The notes below the pieces were generated by a model. That model was not told where the DNA came from and made no database searches. It worked only from the letters and a program-made list of their open reading frames with translations. Positions 22,477-29,607 of a DNA stretch of 64,000 nucleotides are shown piece by piece. The number at the start of each line of letters is the position of its first letter. Within the stretch, counting starts at the first letter, position 1. Origin of the DNA: Sphingomonas lycopersici (lineage in GTDB: Bacteria > Pseudomonadota > Alphaproteobacteria > Sphingomonadales > Sphingomonadaceae); assembly GCF_026130605.1 (NCBI RefSeq), contig NZ_JANFAU010000006.1, forward strand, positions 124,001-188,000. The letters are read 5' to 3'. The translations under genes were made by a program, and so were the position numbers.

Positions 22477-22581
22477 GCGCGAGCCGTCCAAAAAAGATTT
22501 TCGATGCTTGAGCGCCTAGCCCTGAGCGAGCCCGGTTGACAAGGCCGGGCTGCCTCCCCTAGAGGCGCCGGCCTACCCCGT

Positions 22582-22668
22582 GCCCAGATGGCGGAATTGG
22601 TAGACGCACCAGCTTCAGGTGCTGGCGCTCGCAAGGGCGTGGAGGTTCGAGTCCTCTTCTGGGCACCA
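22582..22668 (+). tRNA. tRNA-Leu (anticodon CAG)
   Basis: 87 bases including an encoded CCA end. The acceptor stem GCCCAGA pairs with TCTGGGC. The D-arm GGCGGAATTGGTAGACGC and the anticodon CAG at 22616-22618 are typical. A long variable arm (GCGCTCGCAAGGGCGT) marks a class II tRNA, and the T-arm is GGAGGTTCGAGTCCTC. The integrase gene starts 177 bases downstream, so its 3' end is the likely integration target and is restored by the element. Confidence 0.96.
22641..22668 (+). other. Probable left attachment site (tRNA-Leu 3' end)
   Basis: P4-type integrases usually recombine at the 3' end of a tRNA gene, and the integrase that follows points inward. The core is probably part of the T-arm and acceptor stem (GGTTCGAGTCCTC to GGGCACCA). 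No second copy of this segment is found up to base 64000, so the right end should lie beyond the window. The core limits are inferred, not seen. The following 22669-22845 stretch holds no gene. Confidence 0.5.
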
Positions 22669-22845
22669 ATACTGGCTCTGGATACGTCCAGCAGCGTCCA
22701 GTAAGCGGCTGGTTTCACAGCATTTTTAGACCGAGAATCGCCAGACACCGTCCGGCGAAATCCGGCTGCGACCACCAAAAAACACCCCGCTTTGGTGCTT
22801 CATTTGGTGGCCACGGATCGACCCGGCTTTGCTGGGAAAACGACC

Positions 22846-24075
22846 ATGCTGACCTACATCCAGATCAACACCGCCAAGCCAAGGGCGAAAGAGTACGCCC
22901 TCTCCGATTCCCAAGGGCTCTATCTCACCATCCGGCCCAACGGCTCGAAGCTATGGCGCTTCAAGTACCGATTCCTCGACAAGCAGAAGACGCTTCACCT
23001 CGGCGGATGGCCGACGATTAGCCTCGCCGATGCCCGCGTGCGGCGTGACGAGGCCAAGAAGCTGGTCGTCAACGGAATCGACCCCGCACTCGAGAAGAAG
23101 CGCTCGCGGATCGCCGCCAAATATGCCGCGGCCAACACCTTCGAAGCCGTGGCCAAGGAATGGCTTGTCAAATGCGAGCGGGACGGCCTCGCGCCGGTGA
23201 CGATCGAGAAGATCGGCTGGCTGCTCGCCAAGGCTTATCCCGTTATCGGCAGCATTCCGATCGCGCAGATCACCCCGCACGAGGCGCTGGCGGTCCTGCG
23301 CAAGGTCGAGGCCACGGGCGCGTACGAAAGCGCCCGGCGCATGCGCAGCGTGCTTAGCCGCGTGTTCCGCTACGGTGTCGCGACCGTGCGATGCGACAAG
23401 GATGTGGCCGCCGACCTTCGCGGCGCCATCGCAGCGCCCAAGGTCAAGCATTTCGCAGCCATCACGCGGCCGTCGGAGGTCGGCGCCCTGCTTCGGGCCA
23501 TTGACGGCTACAGCGGCCACAAGGTCACCGTCATGGCGATGCGGCTCTCCCCGCATGTACTGCTCCGGCCAGGCGAGCTGAGGCAGGCCGAATGGGCCGA
23601 CATCGATTTCGACGAGGAGATCTGGTACGTCCCGGCGGAGCGCATGAAGATGCGACGGCCGCACCGGGTGCCGCTGTCACGGCAGGTGATCGCGATGCTC
23701 AAGGAGCTTCACGAGCACACGCACTGGTGGAAATACCTGTTCCCGTGCCTCGGCAAGCCTCGCAAGGCGATGTCGGAGAACGCCGTGAACCAGGGCCTGC
23801 GCAAGCTCGGCTACACGACCGACCAGATGACCGCGCATGGGTTCCGGGCGATGGCGGCGACGCTGCTCAACGAGCTGGGCGAGTGGAATCCCGATGCGAT
23901 CGAACGCCAGCTTGCGCACGTCGATACCAATCAGGTCCGTCGTGCCTATGCGCGCGGCGAATATTGGGACGAACGCGTCGCGATGATGCAGCGCTGGTCT
24001 GACTACCTCGACGAGTTGCGGGACGGAGGGAAAATTCTCCGCCCGGATTTTGGGGCCAAGCGATCGAGGGGCTGA
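22846..24075 (+). CDS. int: P4-type tyrosine integrase of the ICE
   Basis: 409 residues from ATG 22846; the frame is open upstream, but this start gives the normal family N-terminus. Order: DUF4102 arm-binding domain (LTYIQINTAKPRAKEY, then LYLTIRPNGSKLWRFKYRF) to about 90; SAM-like core-binding domain; catalytic domain from about 205. Catalytic residues: Arg in LLRPGELRQAEW, H-x-x-R in AHGFRAMAATLLNEL, and the tyrosine in the RRAYARGEY segment. Expected to integrate and excise the element at the adjacent tRNA-Leu. Excision would need a directionality factor; candidates are the HTH genes at 24134 and 54326. Confidence 0.95.
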   Translation: MLTYIQINTAKPRAKEYALSDSQGLYLTIRPNGSKLWRFKYRFLDKQKTLHLGGWPTISLADARVRRDEAKKLVVNGIDPALEKKRSRIAAKYAAANTFEAVAKEWLVKCERDGLAPVTIEKIGWLLAKAYPVIGSIPIAQITPHEALAVLRKVEATGAYESARRMRSVLSRVFRYGVATVRCDKDVAADLRGAIAAPKVKHFAAITRPSEVGALLRAIDGYSGHKVTVMAMRLSPHVLLRPGELRQAEWADIDFDEEIWYVPAERMKMRRPHRVPLSRQVIAMLKELHEHTHWWKYLFPCLGKPRKAMSENAVNQGLRKLGYTTDQMTAHGFRAMAATLLNELGEWNPDAIERQLAHVDTNQVRRAYARGEYWDERVAMMQRWSDYLDELRDGGKILRPDFGAKRSRG

Positions 24076-24080
24076 CGCCC

Positions 24081-24123
24081 ATACCCCGCGGGGGATGGCG
24101 GCGGATCATCCCCTGCGGGGTAT
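24081..24123. terminator. Two-way terminator hairpin
   Basis: ATACCCCGCGGGGGAT and ATCCCCTGCGGGGTAT form a 16-base inverted repeat with a single mismatch around an 11-base loop. It lies six bases after the integrase stop and ten bases before the end of the convergent trb operon, so it probably ends both transcripts. Confidence 0.8.
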
Positions 24124-24133
24124 ATCATGAGGC

Positions 24134-24364
24134 TCATCGCTCGGACGAGCGAATGGGTTGAGGGTCGGCCACGGAGCGACTGGCCGTGAGCGCCTTGAGA
24201 CTCGCGTATTGCACCAGAGTCGCCCTCCCGACCTTCACCGTGTCGAGATCGCCCGACTGGATCAGCTCATAGATGCGCGACCGGCTCAGGCCCGTGATCC
24301 GCACCGCCGTCGAAATGCGAACCGTCAGCGGCTCAATCTTCTTTTCCCATGCCCGCTCGATCAT
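24134..24364 (-). CDS. AlpA/excisionase-type helix-turn-helix protein
   Basis: 76 residues. The helix-turn-helix is VRISTAVRITGLSRSRIYEL followed by GDLDTVKVGRATLV, the pattern of the MerR-like HTH_17/AlpA family that includes excisionases. Its ATG overlaps the stop of the DUF2274 gene (ATGA), so it is the last gene of the trb operon and would be made when transfer genes are on. It could be an excision factor or a small regulator; the rdfS-like gene at 54326 is an equally good excisionase candidate. Confidence 0.75.
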   Translation of the reverse strand: MIERAWEKKIEPLTVRISTAVRITGLSRSRIYELIQSGDLDTVKVGRATLVQYASLKALTASRSVADPQPIRSSER

Positions 24365-24591
24365 TTTTGCCCTCGCAACGCAGCCTCGCGTGCTTTGACA
24401 AATCCGCGGTCGCTTTCGAGGAACGCCGTGAGCATCGCCGGAACGAGATCGGCGACCGGTTCCTCGACACCATAGGTCGCGGCATAGATGGCTGCGTAGC
24501 TCTGGAGGGCGGCTTGGAGGTCGGGCGTGATCGTGATCGCCAGCTTGACCGGCGTGCGGTCGGGCAACTTGCCCAGCTTCAGCTCTGCCAT
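24361..24591 (-). CDS. DUF2274 domain protein
   Basis: 76 residues, KLGKLPDRTPVKLAITITPD near the start followed by LQAALQSYAAIYAATYG, the DUF2274 pattern with a ribbon-helix-helix look. In Trb-type conjugative elements this small gene regularly follows trbI, as here (one base gap). Function unknown; a DNA-binding or stability role is possible. The next gene overlaps by four bases. Confidence 0.8.
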   Translation of the reverse strand: MAELKLGKLPDRTPVKLAITITPDLQAALQSYAAIYAATYGVEEPVADLVPAMLTAFLESDRGFVKAREAALRGQK

Positions 24592-24592
24592 G

Positions 24593-25780
24593 TCAGCCGG
24601 CCTTTCCGCGCCACGGCGCGAGGATCAGATCGCGGGTCACCAGCACGCGGACCGGCGCGCCGGGGCGGATGGTGATCGTCGGCTGGATATCGAGGTTGCG
24701 CTGGGTGATCTGGTCGCCCGCGCGCGCCGTGTTCGACTGCGCGGACTCGCGGATTGCCTGCACGAGATCGCTTTCGCCAGAGATCGACAGCTCCGAACCG
24801 ACCCCGAGCAATGTCGCGATCCCGACGCCCTTGAGCAGCGTCCAGGTGTGAAAGTCGACCTTGTCGGCGAGCCCGGCATAGCCCGACGGATCGGCCGCCG
24901 GCATATTGTCGAGGCGGACCGAACTGCCGTCAGGCAGGATCAGCCGCTGCCATATGACGAGCGCCCGCCGCTGACCGAAAGCGACCACGGAGTCATATTT
25001 GCCGATGAGCCGCGCGCCCTGTGGCACGAGCAGAATGCGGCCGGTGACCGTGTCGAACACATTTTGCGTCACCTGCGCCGTGACCATGCCGGGGAGATCG
25101 GAACTGAGACCGGTGATGAGGCTGGCGGCAATGACGCTTCCGGCGAGCACGCTGTTGGGCGAGACCGGGGGCACCAGTCCTCCCGAATTGAGATCGCCGC
25201 CTGTATCGCGCGCGGCGGCGAATTGCTCCTTGCGCGTGCCCGGCGTGGCGGGCGTCGAAACCGCGCCAGCGGCTGTCGCCGACGCCGACGCATCCAGTGC
25301 CGGCGGAGGGGCGGCATTTCTCGCGGTCGTCACCTGCGCCATAAGCCCGGACTCTCGCGCCGCCTTGAGATCGGCGAGGCGCTGCTGCCGGGCGGCTTCC
25401 GCCGTGTCGACGCCGGACGGCGCAACCGTGGCGTCTGCTCGTTCCTGGGCGCGGAGGATCGGTCGGCCGAGATCGCCCGGTAGCGGCGGCCCGAGCTTGG
25501 GCGCGTCGCCATAGCTCGCCGGCAGCCCCGACAGCGGGTCGGATGCAGGCTTCGCCATCGGCTGCGACAGTTCGCTCTCCTGTGCGACCTGCCGAAACAC
25601 CTGCGGCTTGAGCGCCGTCCAGGCGATGCCCATCAGGCTGACCGATCCGAGCGCAGCGATCCTGATGATCGCACCGCGGCGAAAGCGGATGGCACGGGCC
25701 GGCCGTGAGCGGATGCTGAGCGTCTCCGGATCGAGCTTCGGTTGAGGCGCGGCCGGCGCCGGTGCAGCGGCCTCGGTCAT
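24593..25780 (-). CDS. trbI: Conjugal transfer protein TrbI (VirB10-like)
   Basis: 395 residues from ATG 25780, overlapping the trbG stop by four bases. The inner-to-outer-membrane scaffold of the type IV secretion channel. It has a short cytoplasmic N-terminus, one membrane segment (about 34-52), then a periplasmic linker rich in Pro, Ala and Gln to about 175. The VirB10/TrbI beta-barrel domain follows, with VLAGSVIAASLITGLSSD and TGRILLVPQGARLIGKYDS. Full length and intact. Confidence 0.94.
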   Translation of the reverse strand: MTEAAAPAPAAPQPKLDPETLSIRSRPARAIRFRRGAIIRIAALGSVSLMGIAWTALKPQVFRQVAQESELSQPMAKPASDPLSGLPASYGDAPKLGPPLPGDLGRPILRAQERADATVAPSGVDTAEAARQQRLADLKAARESGLMAQVTTARNAAPPPALDASASATAAGAVSTPATPGTRKEQFAAARDTGGDLNSGGLVPPVSPNSVLAGSVIAASLITGLSSDLPGMVTAQVTQNVFDTVTGRILLVPQGARLIGKYDSVVAFGQRRALVIWQRLILPDGSSVRLDNMPAADPSGYAGLADKVDFHTWTLLKGVGIATLLGVGSELSISGESDLVQAIRESAQSNTARAGDQITQRNLDIQPTITIRPGAPVRVLVTRDLILAPWRGKAG

Positions 25781-26616
25781 GCGCCCCTCCGCTTCGCCCC
25801 GGACGACACTCGGTCGATGCGCACGACCTGCTGCCTCTTGAGACCGAGCCGCAGCTCGGCGGCGTCGAAGATCCGGTCGACGACATAGAAGCGGCCGCTC
25901 ACCCGATAGTTGACCAGCTCGGCCTTGCCATCGGACCCGACGAGGAACAGCGGCGGCGCCTCGCCGCTCGCCAGCGTGGCCGGGAACTCGACATAGGTCT
26001 TCTGCCCATCGTCGAACGCGCGCAACGGCCGCCAGGCGGGCTTGTCGCCGCTGATCGCATAGTTGAAATGAAGCGTCTCGACCGACAGGCCGGCGGCGAC
26101 CGGCGCGGCCCCGCGCTCGGTTTCGGCCTTGCGGCGGAGCGCGAGCAGCTCGTCCTGCGGATAGGTCCAGCGCATTGAGGACAGCGCCGTGGCCGTCGTG
26201 CTGACTAGCCGGACATGGTAGGCGCGGCGGTCGGTAGTGATGACGAGATTGGTGACCAGTCCGGCCGAGAAGGGCTTCACCAGGACATGCGTCTGCCTGG
26301 TCTCTCCCGATCCGCTGGTCGTGTCGCCGATGACCCAGCGCGCGGTATCGCCACTGGCGACGGCGATCAGTGCTTCGCCGGGCTGGAGGACGATGTCCGT
26401 GACGAGGCCCGGCGCGGCATAGGCGAGGAAGATCGTGCCTTCGCTGAAAGGATAGACCTGGGCGCCGCTGACGAACCCGGCCGGCGCCGGCTCGATCGTC
26501 GCCGCCCGGTTGGCGGTCGCGACATGCTGGACCGCCTGCCGCGCAGGTCGCGTCTGGGCGCCCGCTGAAGAGGCGATGAGGATGCCGGCAAGCGCCGGCA
26601 GGAGGGCGAGTTTCAT
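25777..26616 (-). CDS. trbG: Conjugal transfer protein TrbG (VirB9-like)
   Basis: 279 residues from ATG 26616, overlapping the trbF stop (TGATG). The start is set by the signal peptide MKLALLPALAGILIASSAGA; the longer frame upstream overlaps trbF. Outer-membrane-associated periplasmic part of the mating channel. Family motifs: VYPFSEGTIFLAYAAPGLVT and, at the C-terminus, SGRFYVVDRIFDAAELRLG. Confidence 0.94.
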   Translation of the reverse strand: MKLALLPALAGILIASSAGAQTRPARQAVQHVATANRAATIEPAPAGFVSGAQVYPFSEGTIFLAYAAPGLVTDIVLQPGEALIAVASGDTARWVIGDTTSGSGETRQTHVLVKPFSAGLVTNLVITTDRRAYHVRLVSTTATALSSMRWTYPQDELLALRRKAETERGAAPVAAGLSVETLHFNYAISGDKPAWRPLRAFDDGQKTYVEFPATLASGEAPPLFLVGSDGKAELVNYRVSGRFYVVDRIFDAAELRLGLKRQQVVRIDRVSSGAKRRGA

Positions 26617-27422
26617 CACTGGGTCTCCTGGGAATTGGCGGTCGGTGCGCCGAGGGTCGGATCGAGCGGGGAGCCGAGCGGCAGGTTGGGTGTCGCGGGC
26701 GATGCCTGTGCGGCAGGTTGGGCGGACCCAGCGGGCGCGGTATCGAGCTCGCGGCTCCAGTCGATCGCGTCGACGTAGATGCCGAGCGGATTCCTGCGCA
26801 GCACGTCGGCCGAAGCGGGTGGCCGCGATACGATGGTGAGAATGGCGGTCCAGCGCGAGACGCCGGCCTGGCTGCCACGCTCGAACGCGGTCTCGGTCCA
26901 CTTCACTTGAAACGACTTGTCCGAGGCGCGCACGACGCTGGTCACTTCGACCGACACGGTGCGCTCGCCGACATTGGCGAACGGCGATGCCGCGCGCGCA
27001 TATTCGCCGAGGAACTGCGCGCCGCGCTTCGTCGCAAAGTCATAGGCTTCGAGCCAGTCGCGCCGCATCAGCACCGGATCGAGCGAGACCGACCGCACGC
27101 TGCGGATGAACCGGGCAAGGTGCCATGCGATTTGCCGGTCGGTCGGCTGATATTCGACATCGGCCGGCTGCACGGCGCGCGCCTCGCCGAGCCGGTCGAC
27201 CTCGACGACATAGGGCGTGATCCGGCTCTGCAGCGACTGCCAGGCAAGCCCGGCGGACGTGCCCGCTGTCAGGAACAGACAGCCGAACGCCATCAGTCGC
27301 CAGTTTCGCGCCTGAACCCGTGCCGAACCGATCCGCTCGTCCCACAGCTGTCCGGCACGCTGATAGGGCGTTTCGGGCGGCGGTGTGCGGCCGTAGCGCT
27401 GCATGCTTCGCTTGAAGAACAT
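26616..27422 (-). CDS. trbF: Conjugal transfer protein TrbF (VirB8-like)
   Basis: 268 residues. A short cytoplasmic N-terminus with the family motif TPYQRAGQLWDERIGS, one membrane helix at about 44-62, then a periplasmic VirB8-like domain with ITPYVVEVDRLGEA and RRDWLEAYDFATKRGA. It nucleates the inner-membrane complex of the type IV channel. The C-terminal 45 residues are Pro/Ala-rich and carry no family signature. Three bases separate it from trbL. Confidence 0.93.
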   Translation of the reverse strand: MFFKRSMQRYGRTPPPETPYQRAGQLWDERIGSARVQARNWRLMAFGCLFLTAGTSAGLAWQSLQSRITPYVVEVDRLGEARAVQPADVEYQPTDRQIAWHLARFIRSVRSVSLDPVLMRRDWLEAYDFATKRGAQFLGEYARAASPFANVGERTVSVEVTSVVRASDKSFQVKWTETAFERGSQAGVSRWTAILTIVSRPPASADVLRRNPLGIYVDAIDWSRELDTAPAGSAQPAAQASPATPNLPLGSPLDPTLGAPTANSQETQ

Positions 27423-27425
27423 GGC

Positions 27426-28718
27426 TCAGTCGTTCCTTTCCTTGATGTCTGGCGTGGCGGACCCGCCGCCGCGGTCGCCTTGCTGGAGCGTGTGGACCGC
27501 GAGCTGGCGGTGATGGCGGGCGGTCTGCTGCGCGCGCATCGATCGCGCCCAGGCCGGCGCGCCCTCGGACCCTTCACCACCGCCGGCGGCGGTCGACGAG
27601 CGCGGTGTGCGGTTGAGGGCGGCCCAGGCGGCGGTGCGCCCGCGCTCGGCGGCGGCGCCGAGGCCGAACGTGCTTTCCATCTTCCGCGCGGCGGCGCCCC
27701 TGGCGGCAGCGGCCATGCCGCCGATGCTCGAGCCGCCGGTCTCGCGGCCGAGCTGCGCAGCGGTCGAGGCAGCCGTGCCCATCGTGGTTCCGGCGCGGAT
27801 CGCCCCCAGCGCGGTTCCGCCGATCGCGCGCGCCGCGCCCAACGTGGCGCCGCCGGCAATCATCGGCACCGCGGCCGCGCCAACCGTCGTTCCGAGCGCG
27901 GCACCGGCACCCAGCTGCGGCGCGCCGGAAACCAGGCCCGACGCGATGCCGGGACCGAAGATGCCGAGGCCGAACAGCGACAGCGCACCCAGCGTCAGGC
28001 TGAGCGCGGCGCCGAGATCGGGTTCCTGCCCCTGCATCGAGCTGGTGAACTCGGCGAAGAAGTTGGAGCCGATGCCGACGATAACCGCGAGCACCATCAC
28101 CTTGATGCCCGATGAGACGACATTGCCGAGCACGCGTTCGGCGAGAAAGCTGGTGCGATTCCACAGCGCGAACGGCACGAGGATGAAGCCGGCCAGGCTG
28201 GTCAGCTTGAACTCGATGATCGTCACGAACATCTGCACGGCGAGAATGAAGAAGGCGAGGATGACGATCGCCCAAGAGAACAGCAGCACGGCGATCGTCA
28301 GGAAGTTCTCGAAGAAGCTGACGAATCCCATCATGCTCGACGCCTGGTCGAGCAGCGGCCACGCGGCTGAAAAGCCCGTCGAGGCGACCTGTCCCGGCCG
28401 CAGGAGATCGTCGGCGGTCAGCGCCCCGCCGCCTGCGGTGAGCCCGGCCTGCGCGAACGACCTGAAGATGATGTCGGCGAGGGTCGAGAAGCTGTTCAGG
28501 ATGAACGCAAACGCGCCGATATAGAGGATCTTCCTGAGGAAGCGGCCGATGATGTTGTCCTCGCCGCCCATCGCCCAGAACAGGCCGGCGAGCGTGATGT
28601 CGATCCCGATCAGCGTCGTCGTCAGAAAGCCGACGTCGCCTCCGAGCAGCCCGAACCCGCTGTCGATGTAGCGGATGAACGCCTGCATGAAGCGGTCGAT
28701 GACGGAGAGGTCGTTCAC
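27426..28718 (-). CDS. trbL: Conjugal transfer protein TrbL (VirB6-like)
   Basis: 430 residues from GTG 28718. Polytopic inner-membrane core of the channel: about six hydrophobic segments between residues 20 and 260 (for example GFLTTTLIGIDITLAGLFW and FKLTSLAGFILVPFALW). A long Gly/Ala-rich and then polar C-terminal tail follows, as is usual for TrbL. The 136 bases between this gene and trbJ, where many related clusters carry a short trbK-type entry-exclusion gene, show no convincing ORF. Confidence 0.92.
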   Translation of the reverse strand: MNDLSVIDRFMQAFIRYIDSGFGLLGGDVGFLTTTLIGIDITLAGLFWAMGGEDNIIGRFLRKILYIGAFAFILNSFSTLADIIFRSFAQAGLTAGGGALTADDLLRPGQVASTGFSAAWPLLDQASSMMGFVSFFENFLTIAVLLFSWAIVILAFFILAVQMFVTIIEFKLTSLAGFILVPFALWNRTSFLAERVLGNVVSSGIKVMVLAVIVGIGSNFFAEFTSSMQGQEPDLGAALSLTLGALSLFGLGIFGPGIASGLVSGAPQLGAGAALGTTVGAAAVPMIAGGATLGAARAIGGTALGAIRAGTTMGTAASTAAQLGRETGGSSIGGMAAAARGAAARKMESTFGLGAAAERGRTAAWAALNRTPRSSTAAGGGEGSEGAPAWARSMRAQQTARHHRQLAVHTLQQGDRGGGSATPDIKERND

Positions 28719-28854
28719 GTGCGCGGCGGCTTTCTTCTAAGGGTCGACGGTGTCGCGGGGCCCGGCGGCCATTGGGGGCGATAGCCCAACGGACCCCGCG
28801 ACGAGGCAGCGCGCTCGGGGAGCGGGTGCGCGCCGCCTCAGCTCATTCAGGCGG

Positions 28855-29607
28855 CTATTGCGGCGTGTAGGCCCGGCCGGTGCCGAGGAACTTCCTGGTC
28901 GCCGCACGACCTTCGATCTCGGCCTGCGCACGACGCGACTGCTCGAGCGCTTCTGTGCGGAACTGCGCCGCCATGATCTGCTGAAGCTGGAACTGCTGCT
29001 TGGCGGTCAGCGCCAAGAGCTGGTTGGTCGCTTGTTGCGCCTGCAGGCTGCCTTCCGCACCTTGGCTCCGGGCGACGATCGCGTTCAGCGCTTCGGCATC
29101 GTCGCGGACGTTTTCGACGACCTGCGCCTGCACGGTCATGGTCTGGCGGAAGCCATCCATGCTCGCATCGAGCCGCGCGCGGGCATCGCGCACGCGCGCA
29201 TCCATGCGCAGCGCCTGGTCGAGATCGCGCGGAAACAGCTGACGGATGCGCGCGTCGAGCTGGTCGACCCGGAAGTCGACACCCTGCGCCTGGCCCATCA
29301 GCCGGTCGATCTGCTGGAGCTTCTGCCGCAGCTGGTCGAGCTGCGGGAAGTCGATCTTCGACAGGTTCTTCGCCTGGTTGATCAGCATGGTCGCTTCGTT
29401 CTGCAGCGACTGGACCTGGTTGTTGATCTGCGTGAGCGCGCGCGCCGCGGTCAGGATGTTCTGGCTGTAATTGCTGGGGTCGAACACGACCCCGCCGAAC
29501 TGCGCGTGCGCCGGCGTGCTCGCGGTAATCAGGCCCATCGCCAGCGAGCCGGCAGAGCCGATGCCGAGCGCGGTCGCGATCAGGACTTTGCGGGTAAGGA
29601 TATGCAT
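28855..29607 (-). CDS. trbJ: Conjugal transfer protein TrbJ (VirB5-like)
   Basis: 250 residues from ATG 29607, directly preceded by GTG 29610. It has a strong AGGAG site and overlaps the trbE stop. The signal peptide runs through ATALGIGSAGSLAMGLITAS and AHAQFG. The mature protein is mostly helical and coiled-coil (Gln-rich, NQVQSLQNEATMLINQAKN). Periplasmic minor component, thought to act at the pilus tip and in surface adhesion. Confidence 0.93.
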   Translation of the reverse strand: MHILTRKVLIATALGIGSAGSLAMGLITASTPAHAQFGGVVFDPSNYSQNILTAARALTQINNQVQSLQNEATMLINQAKNLSKIDFPQLDQLRQKLQQIDRLMGQAQGVDFRVDQLDARIRQLFPRDLDQALRMDARVRDARARLDASMDGFRQTMTVQAQVVENVRDDAEALNAIVARSQGAEGSLQAQQATNQLLALTAKQQFQLQQIMAAQFRTEALEQSRRAQAEIEGRAATRKFLGTGRAYTPQ

